Position numbers and translations under genes: made by a program. A DNA stretch of 64,000 bases from Seonamhaeicola algicola. GTDB lineage: Bacteria; Bacteroidota; Bacteroidia; Flavobacteriales; Flavobacteriaceae. Shown one piece after another: positions 51,940 to 60,252 of this stretch (position 1 is its first letter; every line of letters starts with the position of its first letter). The stretch lies in the NCBI RefSeq assembly GCF_007997385.1, contig NZ_VOSC01000025.1:556691-620690 (forward strand), read 5' to 3'. Under the pieces are notes generated by a model. That model saw only the letters and a list, made by a program, of their open reading frames with translations, was not told where the DNA came from and did no database searches.

Positions 51940-52743
51940 TTAAATATTTTTATTTATTTTGAAACTACCCGATGTTTCATCAAAAGCAATTAAATCTTCA
52001 GGAAAAAGAGCGTTAAAAATACCACTAGAAATGAGGTTACAAGGTGTGTTTATAACAACATCATTTTTTGTCATAACAATCATTTCATCGCATAATTGAA
52101 TGGCTAAATCTATTTCGTGCGACGAAAATAGTATGGTTTTATTAGTGTTTTTAGCCAGTTCTTTTAACAGTTTTAATGTACGTGCTTTGTGGTACATATC
52201 TAAATGTGTGGTTGGCTCATCTAGAATAATAATATCTGTATCTTGTGCTAATGCGCGGGCAATTAATACTTTTTGTAACTGCCCATCGCTAAGTTCAAAA
52301 CACTTTTTATGCTTTAGGTGTTCAATATTAATTTCGGTAAGCGCATTGTTTACAGCGTTAATATCGGTAGCTGTTAAATTACCAATCCAATTAGTGTAAG
52401 GTTGTCTACCTAAAGCAACCAACTCAAAAACGGTGAAATTTTTTGAGGCTAATGGCTCTGTTAACACTAAACTTAGTGTTTTGGCTAAGTTTAAGCCAGA
52501 GTAGGTGTTTAAAGATTTATTATTTATAAAAACATGGCCGCTAATGGGAGGTTGTACTTTAGTTAGTGTACGCAAAAAGGTAGATTTGCCAATGCCATTA
52601 GTGCCAATTAAACCAATAAGTTCGCCTTTTTTAAGTGCAATATTAATGTTTGAAGCCACTACAATTTCCTCTTTTTTTGAAGAATAACCAATAGATAGGT
52701 TTTTAGTTTTTAAAACAACGTTATGCGCTTCTTGTGTTAACAT
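51940..52743 (-). CDS. btuD: Vitamin B12 (or iron-chelate) ABC transporter ATPase
   Basis: The ATP-binding subunit of a type II importer, 267 residues. Walker A GTNGIGKST, signature LSDGQLQKVLIARAL, Walker B IIILDEPTTHLD and the switch His in FSSHEID are present. On sequence alone it could serve iron siderophores or haem, but the neighbouring BtuF/BtuC genes, and btuB with a cobalamin riboswitch close by on the other strand, support cobalamin. It is the last gene of btuF-btuC-btuD, 43 bases after btuC. Confidence 0.88.
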   Translation of the reverse strand: MLTQEAHNVVLKTKNLSIGYSSKKEEIVVASNINIALKKGELIGLIGTNGIGKSTFLRTLTKVQPPISGHVFINNKSLNTYSGLNLAKTLSLVLTEPLASKNFTVFELVALGRQPYTNWIGNLTATDINAVNNALTEINIEHLKHKKCFELSDGQLQKVLIARALAQDTDIIILDEPTTHLDMYHKARTLKLLKELAKNTNKTILFSSHEIDLAIQLCDEMIVMTKNDVVINTPCNLISSGIFNALFPEDLIAFDETSGSFKINKNI

Positions 52744-52786
52744 ACTAAATGTACAGTGTTATGTATATTAGTTTCTATAATTAGTG

Positions 52787-53818
52787 CTAAAATAGCATGT
52801 TTCGTTTTTTTACCAAAAGCCAAATAACTACAGGAGCTCCAACTAATGATGTAATAGCATTTATAGGCAATGTAAATTGTGTGTTTGGTAGTTGCGAAAT
52901 GCTATCGCAAACTAGCATAACAATGGCACCAATTAAAAATACAGCTGGTACTAAAGTTTTGTGGTTAGTGGTGTTAAAAATTTGTCTGGTTATATGCGGA
53001 ATTGCTAAACCAATAAACGCAATTGGGCCTGCAAATGCGGTTATTGTTCCTGCAAGTAAACTGGTGGCTGTAATTAACAATAACCTACTTTTTTTTATGT
53101 TAACACCTAAGCTTTTAGCATAATTTTCGCCTAATAATAAACTGTTTAAAGATTTTATGGTAGTTATGCTAATTAGTAAACCTAACAGATAAATTATACT
53201 TAAAATAACAATTTCTTGCCATGATAAATTGCCCAAACTACCAAAGCCCCAAAAAATATATTGCTGTAATTGTTCTGCAGAACCAAAATAAGAAAGCACA
53301 CTAACAATAGCCGAAGTTATACTAGAAAACATAAGGCCAATTATAAGTATGGCCATAGTATCTCTAACTTTAATAGATACAAGTGTAACGGCTAAAAGTA
53401 CTAAAAAACTACCCAAACTGGCGGCTAAAACTATGCCCCATTTTGAAGCAAAAAGTATAGCGAAAAAACCACCAAAAACACTAGAGCCTAATATAACAAG
53501 GGCAACACCTAAGCTAGCACCAGAACTAATACCTAAAACAAACGGGCCTGCTAACGGATTTCTAAATAGTGTTTGCATTAATAAGCCCGAAATACCTAAA
53601 CCAGACCCAACAATTATTGCTGTTACTGCTTTTGGGAGCCTGTATTGTAATATAATATGATTCCAAGCTGTGTTTTCTAATGTATTACCAATTAAACTAT
53701 TAAAAATAGATTTAAAAGGAATGGCTACAGACCCAAAACTAATGTTAGTAAAAAAACAAATGCATAACACTAAAATAAGTGCTACAAATACTATGTTATG
53801 TTTTTTCTTGTTTGGCAA
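52787..53818 (-). CDS. btuC: FecCD-family permease, vitamin B12 importer
   Basis: The membrane subunit of a type II ABC importer (FecCD/BtuC family), 343 residues with ten predicted helices. Family markers are QYRLPKAVTAIIVGSGLGISGLLMQTLFRNPLAGPFVLGISSGASLG near the N-terminus and FAGPIAFIGLAIPHITRQIF at about residue 265, the coupling helix region. Its start directly follows the btuF stop with no spacing, so the two are translated together. Substrate assignment to cobalamin rests on the locus. Confidence 0.9.
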   Translation of the reverse strand: MPNKKKHNIVFVALILVLCICFFTNISFGSVAIPFKSIFNSLIGNTLENTAWNHIILQYRLPKAVTAIIVGSGLGISGLLMQTLFRNPLAGPFVLGISSGASLGVALVILGSSVFGGFFAILFASKWGIVLAASLGSFLVLLAVTLVSIKVRDTMAILIIGLMFSSITSAIVSVLSYFGSAEQLQQYIFWGFGSLGNLSWQEIVILSIIYLLGLLISITTIKSLNSLLLGENYAKSLGVNIKKSRLLLITATSLLAGTITAFAGPIAFIGLAIPHITRQIFNTTNHKTLVPAVFLIGAIVMLVCDSISQLPNTQFTLPINAITSLVGAPVVIWLLVKKRNMLF

Positions 53819-54994
53819 TTATGGTAGTTTTTTTAAAAAATGTGGTGTGTAATTTGTTAATAATTCAGGATGGCAAATTTTAATAATATCTTTTAAAACC
53901 CAGTCTGGTCTTGTAAAGCCAAGTTCATAATATAAAACACCACCAGTAGCTCCTGTTGTGTTAGCTACTGTATAAATACTTTTATTTTGAAAGGCTTTAA
54001 ACTTAGTATGGTGCAAACTTCCGTTTTCAAGGTTTTGCAAACTGGTATAATTTGATGGGTTTAACCAAATATCGGCTTGTTGTGCTTTATTAAAAACGGC
54101 CTCAAAATTAAGTTTTAAACTACCAGATCCTGTGGTGTTTGCCCATAAATAATTTACATTGGCATCTTTTAAAAGTTGAGCTTCGGTACTTGTGCCATTG
54201 GGCAAATACCAAATATCACTATGCATAGCACCGCTTAAAATTGTAGGTTTGGTTTCAGCTTTAGCGGCTATGTTTTTAGCTTCTATGTAATTGGTTTCAA
54301 TGGTGTTAAAAATAGAATCGGCTTTGGCTACTTTGTTAAATAATACGCCAAAAAACTTAATCCATTCAGCTTTAGCTAGTGGCGAATTTTCAGCCCAATC
54401 ACCATTATAAATCACAGGAATTCCAGTTTTTTTTATAGCTTCAATAGTTTTGTTACCGCCTTCAATACCAAAACTAATTATCAAGTTAGGGTTGAGTTCT
54501 AAAAGAATTTCGGTATTAATACTTTCGTTTTTACCAATGTCTTTAACAAAACCTTCATCAATTCTATGACGTATTTTTTCCGAAGAAATAAAATTTGTTT
54601 GCGGAAATCCAACAAGTGAATTTTCAACATTCAAAAGTTCTAAAGCAGGTATGTGCGTGGTAGATGTAGCTACTAGTTTTTCAATTGGTGTTAGTATTAT
54701 ACCATCATATTCATCTTTTAAAAAACTGGTTTTTGCAGCATTTTCTTTACTTATTATAATGTATTTATAAGTTTTTGATGCATTTGGCCAAGATTTGGTT
54801 ATTTGTAAAACTTTATAAGAACCATAATTTTTGCAAGAAAACCCTGAGGCGTATTTTAATTGCAGTTTTGTACCTGTTAATGTTTCTTTTAATTGTTGTT
54901 TAGGCTCATTTTTACAACACAATAAAGTAAAAACAATTAGTGTTATTAGGCTTGTTCTTAATGTTTTAATGTGATTTTTATCACGTTTTTTCAT
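53819..54994 (-). CDS. btuF: Vitamin B12-type ABC transporter binding lipoprotein
   Basis: A periplasmic binding protein of the BtuF/FecB type, about 391 residues with a lipoprotein signal (MKKRDKNHIKTLRTSLITLIVFTLLCC). Typical features are the LVGFPQTNFISS and NLIISFGIEGGNKTIEAIKKTGIPVIYNGDW segments and the WADIWLNP-like QADIWLNPSNY. The start at 54994 gives a proper signal peptide; the frame runs on to an ATG at 55030, which would overlap the divergent small membrane-protein gene. It is first in btuF-btuC-btuD. No riboswitch is seen on this strand. Confidence 0.85.
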   Translation of the reverse strand: MKKRDKNHIKTLRTSLITLIVFTLLCCKNEPKQQLKETLTGTKLQLKYASGFSCKNYGSYKVLQITKSWPNASKTYKYIIISKENAAKTSFLKDEYDGIILTPIEKLVATSTTHIPALELLNVENSLVGFPQTNFISSEKIRHRIDEGFVKDIGKNESINTEILLELNPNLIISFGIEGGNKTIEAIKKTGIPVIYNGDWAENSPLAKAEWIKFFGVLFNKVAKADSIFNTIETNYIEAKNIAAKAETKPTILSGAMHSDIWYLPNGTSTEAQLLKDANVNYLWANTTGSGSLKLNFEAVFNKAQQADIWLNPSNYTSLQNLENGSLHHTKFKAFQNKSIYTVANTTGATGGVLYYELGFTRPDWVLKDIIKICHPELLTNYTPHFLKKLP

Positions 54995-55028
54995 ATGAAA
55001 TATTTCTAATTTTGAAAAAAATATAATC

Positions 55029-55136
55029 ATGAGAGATGGTTCAAATTTAACAATATATGTAGTAGCCGGTGTAATTATTGTTCATTTTCTTATTGGTTTT
55101 ATATTTCTTATTTACAAAATGAATAAGAAAAAGTAG
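55029..55136 (+). CDS. Small single-pass membrane protein (35 residues)
   Basis: A 36-codon frame starting ATG at 55029 encodes MRDGSNLTIYVVAGVIIVHF and then LIGFIFLIYK with a basic MNKKK tail. It has one strong membrane helix (residues 8-30) and a positive-inside C-terminus, which is a shape hard to get by chance. A Bacteroidota -7 box, TAATTTTG at 55007-55014, lies 15 bases upstream. It is divergent from btuF and sits before the cobalamin riboswitch of btuB. I do not recognise a family; a role with the B12 importer is possible but unproven. Confidence 0.55.
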   Translation: MRDGSNLTIYVVAGVIIVHFLIGFIFLIYKMNKKK

Positions 55137-55167
55137 GTTTTAATGTAATTAAAACAATTTTTAAAAG

Positions 55168-55175
55168 TATTTTTG
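55168..55175 (+). promoter_or_regulatory. Promoter -7 box for the riboswitch-btuB transcript
   Basis: TATTTTTG matches TAnnTTTG and lies just before the first paired bases of the riboswitch. No TTTG is found 19 bases upstream, so the assignment is moderate. Confidence 0.5.
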
Positions 55176-55179
55176 TGCC

Positions 55180-55376
55180 GAAATTTGGTTTTGCTCAGTT
55201 TCTGCTGAGTAGATTAAAAGGGAATCTGGTGAAAATCCAGAACTGTTCCCGCAACTGTAAAGTTTATGCTAGATACTTCTAGCGCCTTAAATGAGGATGT
55301 TATTTACTGCAATACCACTGGTTTTTACTGGGAAGGTATAAATAATAGTAAACAAGTCAGGAGACCTGCCAATTTC
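55180..55376 (+). promoter_or_regulatory. Cobalamin riboswitch controlling btuB
   Basis: The core GGGAAUCUGGUGAAAAUCCAG with the following GAACUGUUCCCGCAACUGUAA (55220-55260) and the B12 box AGTCAGGAGACCTGCC (55355-55370) match the adenosylcobalamin riboswitch closely. The outer helix P1 pairs GAAATT-GG at 55180-55188 with CCAATTTC at 55369-55376. It precedes the btuB start by 81 bases. Binding of cobalamin is expected to lower BtuB expression when the vitamin is plentiful. Confidence 0.96.
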
Positions 55377-55393
55377 AAAAAAAGAAATAAGTT

Positions 55394-55433
55394 AAACTTT
55401 CGGGATAAAAGTTTGCGTATGATGATCCATGCG
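55394..55433 (+). promoter_or_regulatory. Putative expression platform of the riboswitch
   Basis: Two consecutive hairpins follow the aptamer: AAACTTT with AAAGTTT (55394-55414, loop CGGGATA) and CGTATG with CATGCG (55416-55433, one wobble pair). Neither is followed by a T run, which argues for control of translation or of a tertiary contact rather than transcription termination. They end 24 bases before the btuB ATG. Confidence 0.5.
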
Positions 55434-55457
55434 ATTCTCGATTAATTAGTTATTAAA

Positions 55458-57329
55458 ATGAACAAAAAAACACATGTTTTTGCATTGTTATGCTTAGGCA
55501 TATCATGGGTTGGCTTTGCACAACAAAATGAAGACTCAGCAGTTGTTGAACAATTAGATGAAGTGGTTGTAACAGATTCTAGATTTGCGTTAAAACGTGA
55601 AAACTCTGGTAAAACTGTTATTAAAATTTCTAGAGCAGAGATTGAAAAAAACCAAGGTAAAACCGTAGCACAACTTATTAATACTAAAAGTGGTATTGAG
55701 GTTAACGGTAGCCGTAGTGTGGCCGGACAAAACATAAGTACGTTTGTACGAGGTGGTAATAACCGCCAAGTTTTAGTGCTAATAGATGGTGTGCAGGTTA
55801 ATGACCCATCTGGTGTTGCTAACGATTTTGATTTAAGATATTTAGATTTAAACACCATTGAATCTATTGAAATAATAAAAGGTGCTGCCAGTACACTGTA
55901 CGGTAATGCTGCAGCCACAGCTGTTATAAATATAACCACTAAAAAAGCTTCAAAAAACACAATTTCTGGTAGCTTTTTAACTGTAGTTGGTACTAACCAA
56001 AATCAAGATAATCAAAAATTTAATGCAGCAAATTTCACTAACAATGTAAGTGTTAATGGTACAGCCAATAAATTTAGCTATGTTGCTGGTTTTGGTAATA
56101 GTTATGTTGATGGTTTATCGGCAGCAAATTCTGAAAATGCAGAAAAAGATCCTTTTTCAAGATATAATATGAATGTTAAACTAGGGTATCAATTTTCTGA
56201 TAGTTTTGAAATTAAGGCGTATGCTACACATGATAATTTTAAAACAGATATTGATGGTTTTCCGGCGCCAACATACACCTTTGCAGATACTAATGATGCC
56301 TATAAATCTGAACAAACAAGAGTAGGTTTAGCACCTAAGTTTACATATAATAACGGTAGTTTTAACATAAATGCAGCTTACACTAAAATTGATAGAGAAA
56401 CTATTTCAGAATTTAGTGCTGCTTTTGAAGCTGAAAGTTATGTGGTTGATGCTTTTAATAAGTACAATTTTAATGATAAGTTTTACACTATAGTTGGCTT
56501 TAATTACGGTAAATTTCAAACAATATTTGCTGATGAAAAAGATTATACAACTCATGATCCTTACTTAAATGTTGTTTATGTTTCAGATTACGGATTTAAT
56601 TTAAACCTTGGAGGAAGGTTAAACAACCACAGTGAGTATGGTTCACACTTTGTTTATAACATAAATCCATCTTATAAAATAAATGTAAACGAAGGTTATG
56701 CTAAAGTTTTTGGTTCTTATGCAACATCATTTATAGCACCAAACTTATCGCAGCTATTTGGCTTTTTTGGTGCAAACCCAGATTTAGAGCCTGAAGAAAA
56801 TGCTACTATTGAAGGTGGTTTAGAGTATAACACTAAAAAAGGATTACTGCTTAGCGCTTTATATTTTAACAGAAAAGAAGAAAACACCATAATTTATACA
56901 AGTGCCTATGAAAATGCAAGTACAGATGCTACTGTACATGGGTTTGAGGTTGAAGCAAATGTAAAGCTTATTGAAAATTTAAATTTTAATGCAAATTATA
57001 CATTTACTGAACTTAAAGATGGTGTGCGTTTAAGAGTGCCAAAACATAAAGCAAATGCAGGTTTAGGGTATAGTTTTAATGAAAAAACATTTGCATCAAT
57101 TAATTATCAATATGTAGGAACACGTACAGATACAGATTTTGGAACATTTTCAAATGTAGATTTAGATCCGTTTTCACTAATTGATGTGTATTTCAGCCAA
57201 AAATTAGTTAAAAATAAAGTGAAACTTTTTGTAAACGTAACGAATATTTTCAACGAAGATTATTTTGAAATTTTAGATTACACAACAAGAGGACGAAACG
57301 TAAACCTTGGTTTAAACATAACCTTATAG
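55458..57329 (+). CDS. btuB: TonB-dependent vitamin B12 receptor
   Basis: An outer-membrane TonB-dependent transporter of 623 residues, which takes up cobalamin with energy from TonB. A signal peptide (residues 1-22, ending GFAQ) leads to a TonB-box-like stretch LDEVVVTDSRF (34-44), then the plug with FVRGGNNRQVLVLIDGVQVNDPSG and SIEIIKGAASTLYGNAAATAVINI, and a 22-strand barrel ending in ARG-VNLGLNITL. The size matches E. coli BtuB (594 mature). The cobalamin riboswitch upstream and the BtuFCD genes nearby make the substrate assignment secure. Confidence 0.95.
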   Translation: MNKKTHVFALLCLGISWVGFAQQNEDSAVVEQLDEVVVTDSRFALKRENSGKTVIKISRAEIEKNQGKTVAQLINTKSGIEVNGSRSVAGQNISTFVRGGNNRQVLVLIDGVQVNDPSGVANDFDLRYLDLNTIESIEIIKGAASTLYGNAAATAVINITTKKASKNTISGSFLTVVGTNQNQDNQKFNAANFTNNVSVNGTANKFSYVAGFGNSYVDGLSAANSENAEKDPFSRYNMNVKLGYQFSDSFEIKAYATHDNFKTDIDGFPAPTYTFADTNDAYKSEQTRVGLAPKFTYNNGSFNINAAYTKIDRETISEFSAAFEAESYVVDAFNKYNFNDKFYTIVGFNYGKFQTIFADEKDYTTHDPYLNVVYVSDYGFNLNLGGRLNNHSEYGSHFVYNINPSYKINVNEGYAKVFGSYATSFIAPNLSQLFGFFGANPDLEPEENATIEGGLEYNTKKGLLLSALYFNRKEENTIIYTSAYENASTDATVHGFEVEANVKLIENLNFNANYTFTELKDGVRLRVPKHKANAGLGYSFNEKTFASINYQYVGTRTDTDFGTFSNVDLDPFSLIDVYFSQKLVKNKVKLFVNVTNIFNEDYFEILDYTTRGRNVNLGLNITL

Positions 57330-57355
57330 TGAGAGGTAAGGTTGTTTATTTAAAG

Positions 57356-57390
57356 CACCACATATTGTTTGCTATTATGTGGTGTTTTTA
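57356..57390 (+). terminator. btuB terminator
   Basis: CACCACATA and TATGTGGTG form a perfect stem around an 11-base loop and are followed by a T run, 26 bases after the btuB stop. Confidence 0.88.
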
Positions 57391-57421
57391 TTTATTAAAT
57401 AGTTATAAATAAACTTTTAAA

Positions 57422-57991
57422 ATGAAATACAGTTTAAATAAAATGATGGCTTTAGATGTATATTTATCTGCTTTAAATAATGCCGATTACAAAACTGTTG
57501 TTAATACTTTAGAGCCCGATAATAAGGGTAGAATGCCATTACAAAGTTGGGATGTTATTAAAGAAGCTAGACTGAGTTTATTTGAAAAAGCCGAACGCCA
57601 ACGCGATATTAATTGTATTAAAACATTAGCAAAAAAACTACATTGGAAAAACAATATAGATACTATTTTTAATAATGCCAATTTTGAAGCTTTAGTAGTT
57701 ACAGATTTACATCAAAATATTGTTTGGGTAAACAAAGGTTTTACAAAAATGACCGGTTATGCTAAGGTTGAAGCATTAAACAAAACACCTCGGTTTTTGC
57801 AAGGGCCAGAAACTAATGTTAACACAAAAACACAAATTAAAAATAATTTAAAACAAAACATTCCTTTTAAAACTCAAGTGATAAACTATAAAAAAAATGG
57901 GACTAAGTATAATTGCGAAGTGAAAATTTTTCCGTTGTTTAATTACACTAGTAAAACACATTTTATTGCCCTAGAACAGCAAGTGAGTTAA
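57422..57991 (+). CDS. LOV-like PAS domain protein without the photoactive Cys
   Basis: A 189-residue cytoplasmic protein with an N-terminal helical part (1-75) and one PAS domain (about 80-189). The PAS has GYAKVEALNKTPRFLQGPET at 112-131. This equals the LOV motif GxNCRFLQGPET, but Pro123 takes the place of the cysteine that forms the flavin adduct. The later INYKKNGTKYNCEVKIFPLF and the final ALEQQ, with a Gln where LOV domains have one, also fit. Flavin could still bind, but classical photochemistry is not possible. It has no output domain of its own. It lies after the btuB terminator, so co-expression with btuB is not indicated. Confidence 0.8.
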   Translation: MKYSLNKMMALDVYLSALNNADYKTVVNTLEPDNKGRMPLQSWDVIKEARLSLFEKAERQRDINCIKTLAKKLHWKNNIDTIFNNANFEALVVTDLHQNIVWVNKGFTKMTGYAKVEALNKTPRFLQGPETNVNTKTQIKNNLKQNIPFKTQVINYKKNGTKYNCEVKIFPLFNYTSKTHFIALEQQVS

Positions 57992-58046
57992 TTACAAAAG
58001 TACTTCTATGGTTTAGTTTTAAGTGAGAGATAAAGCTAAACGTAGC

Positions 58047-58075
58047 ATGCCACCTTTTTGGGTGGCATTTTTATT
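58047..58075. terminator. Bidirectional terminator
   Basis: ATGCCACC and GGTGGCAT form an 8-base stem around TTTTTG and are followed by T-rich bases. It lies between the PAS gene and the converging PP-loop gene. Confidence 0.85.
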
Positions 58076-58814
58076 TTGGTAATAAATCGCAATACCAAAC
58101 ACCATATGTGTTGGCATCACTGTTACAAATAGAATTATTGGTATTGGGATTTTTATATTCACGATATACTTTCTCGCCTACAGTAAAATTTACAGGTTGT
58201 TTAAAAATTGGTCCGTCAAAACAAAAGGTATGGAATTCGCCATTTTCTCCACAAGCATCAACTCCTTCCGGAAGATTGTTTATAAAGTCATTATCTATAA
58301 TTGTACCCACAAAATCTTCATTAAAAAATTTAGAGTTTGCACATACCACAATGGTTTTAAAGCCTAAGCTTAAAAAGTTTTTAAGTAGTTCTTTAGTGTT
58401 GTGTTTCCAAATAGGAAAAATAGCTTTAAAGCCTTGTTTTGCTAATTGGTCTTCACGGTAAGTGCGTAAATCTTCTAAAAAAATATCACCAAAAGCACTA
58501 TGGGTAAACCCTTCCGTTTTTAGTCTTAAAACGGTTTGGTTTATTACTGTTTCGTAGGTTTCCATATCAGGCATTTCGGGCAATTCAATACAGCTGGCTT
58601 TTATACCAATAGCATTTGTTTGCGCTTTTAGTAACTCATTTCTAAGCCCGTGCATAGAAACCCGGTTGTAATGGCTATTTACGGTTGTAATTAATTCATC
58701 AACTGTAAAGTTTTCATCTTTCAACAAGTAATAAAGCGCCAAAGCAGAATCTTTACCAGTACTCCAGTTAAAATAGGTTTTGTATTTTTTCAAGAAAAAA
58801 AATTTATTCGGCAA
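58071..58814 (-). CDS. PP-loop ATPase, diphthine-ammonia ligase-like (Dph6 family)
   Basis: A 247-residue N-type ATP pyrophosphatase related to Dph6 (COG2102). The PP-loop is STGKDSALALYYLL at residues 18-31, followed by SVNSHYNRVSMHGLR-like segments, and the C-terminal GENGEFHTFCFDGP is the family's other hallmark. Bacteria have no diphthamide, so the substrate is unknown; the family has been connected with B12 genes in some genomes as I recall, which would fit the btu locus 1 kb away, but this is inference. The frame has no suitable ATG: TTG at 58814 overlaps the S41 gene by 11 bases, and TTG at 58793 gives a start closer to relatives. Confidence 0.82.
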   Translation of the reverse strand: MPNKFFFLKKYKTYFNWSTGKDSALALYYLLKDENFTVDELITTVNSHYNRVSMHGLRNELLKAQTNAIGIKASCIELPEMPDMETYETVINQTVLRLKTEGFTHSAFGDIFLEDLRTYREDQLAKQGFKAIFPIWKHNTKELLKNFLSLGFKTIVVCANSKFFNEDFVGTIIDNDFINNLPEGVDACGENGEFHTFCFDGPIFKQPVNFTVGEKVYREYKNPNTNNSICNSDANTYGVWYCDLLPK

Positions 58815-60243
58815 TCATACCGCCTTCACGTGGCGAAAAATCATTGCTATCTTTTACAAGTTTAAAATTAAAACTTTCAGATTGTTTTTTAAGTGTGTTT
58901 ATTTTAGTTGTAGAACCTTCAATTTGGGCTAATGCAAATGCTAAAAAGGGTTCGTTTTTATCACCAATAATACCATAATTTAAGTTGTTTTCTTCAAACT
59001 CAATATCGGGTGTTAAACCTGTTGGCGGTACTTTAATACCGTCTTTATTTACACCATCAGCAATTAGGGGTTGCATTGCGTAAGTGTGGTTGGGGTTAGC
59101 GCCTTCGCGTTTGTAATCATTATTAGGAGAATCGTAAATGGTTCTAGAGGCTTGTGTTTTTCCGGTGGTATTTGTGCCTATTTGTACAACATCAATGTAC
59201 GGGTTTAATCCGTTAATTAAACCTTCACTGGCTGAAGCTGATGTACTTGTAGTTAAAACATATACTTGATTTAAACCTAAGCTATTTAAAGCGTTGCCGT
59301 TATTTATTTCATTTGTGAAATTAAAATTGGTATCGGTAAAATTACTGTTGTAAATAAGTTTTGTAAATAATTGTCCTGTAAATTGTCCAGTTATTAAACT
59401 GGCTAAATAGGTTTCAATTAAAACATTTCCGCCAGGGTTATAGCGTAAATCTACCACCAAATGTTGTATGTTGTTGGTTTTAAAATTACCAAAAACGTTA
59501 TTTAGTTCGTTTTCGTAATCTGATGTAAACCCATTAAACATTAAATATCCAACGTTTTGCCCATTTACTTCAAAAATGTTGGTGGTATAAATTGGGTTTT
59601 CAACATATTCATCCTTAGTAAGCGTAATAGTTTCGTTACTGCTTTCAATGGTGTCATCGGTAGTATTGGTTGTACCATTATTATTGTAATTAGCCAAATT
59701 TAGGGTATAGGTTTCAGGGTTAAATAGATTTAAATTATTATCTGTTTCAGAGTTATAAAAAAGAGCTTCTCCATTAACAGCATTAAAAATATCACCACGT
59801 TTTAAGCCTTTATTATCGGCATCACTATTAGGTAAAACTAATCTAACAACGCCGTATAATTGTGAGTTGCTATTAGGCTGAAAAAACAATCTGAATTCCA
59901 TACCATTTGTGCCTCTAATGCCTTGAAACTGGCGTTCTAACTCAAAGTAGTCATCAACAATCCAACTAAACTTGTCTACGTTTTGCCTATCGAAAATTAA
60001 ATTTTCAAATAAGGTTTCAGGTGCATCAAAACTGTTTAAGTAGTTGGCATATTCAGCATTGCTTGAAAATCTATTGTTATCTAAATCTGTAACATTATCC
60101 TTGTACAAATAAAACCTGTGCATGCCTTTGTAAACAAAATCGTTTATTTGGCTTGCGCTAACTGTTGTATCATCATTATCTTCAAAGCAGCTTGTGAATA
60201 GAGTTAATAGTAGTATTAAAAATGTAAGTTTATTAAAAGTCAT
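58804..60243 (-). CDS. S41 family peptidase lipoprotein (C-terminal processing protease)
   Basis: A 479-residue lipoprotein (signal ending LLTLFTSC) with an N-terminal helical domain, a PDZ-like domain (about 130-180, LVLPNSDADNKGLKRGDIFNAVNG) and the S41 serine protease domain. The catalytic Ser is in TTSTSASASEGLINGL and the Lys is in IGTNTTGKTQAS, with NPGGNVL upstream. It is homologous to the neighbouring gene upstream over the whole length and follows it after 9 bases. Such proteases trim exported proteins at the outer face of the inner membrane or on the outer membrane. Confidence 0.92.
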   Translation of the reverse strand: MTFNKLTFLILLLTLFTSCFEDNDDTTVSASQINDFVYKGMHRFYLYKDNVTDLDNNRFSSNAEYANYLNSFDAPETLFENLIFDRQNVDKFSWIVDDYFELERQFQGIRGTNGMEFRLFFQPNSNSQLYGVVRLVLPNSDADNKGLKRGDIFNAVNGEALFYNSETDNNLNLFNPETYTLNLANYNNNGTTNTTDDTIESSNETITLTKDEYVENPIYTTNIFEVNGQNVGYLMFNGFTSDYENELNNVFGNFKTNNIQHLVVDLRYNPGGNVLIETYLASLITGQFTGQLFTKLIYNSNFTDTNFNFTNEINNGNALNSLGLNQVYVLTTSTSASASEGLINGLNPYIDVVQIGTNTTGKTQASRTIYDSPNNDYKREGANPNHTYAMQPLIADGVNKDGIKVPPTGLTPDIEFEENNLNYGIIGDKNEPFLAFALAQIEGSTTKINTLKKQSESFNFKLVKDSNDFSPREGGMIAE

Positions 60244-60252
60244 TTACTAGTA

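Noticed and set aside
54971-54984. GTGAT-TTTT-ATCAC inverted repeat that looks like a Crp/Fnr site
   Set aside because: It lies inside the btuF signal-peptide coding region, downstream of any plausible promoter, and its codons make normal residues, so it is probably chance.
55442-55960. A 172-codon minus-strand frame opposite the start of btuB
   Set aside because: It lies entirely opposite the btuB coding region and riboswitch end, has no family resemblance and is a shadow of btuB codon use.
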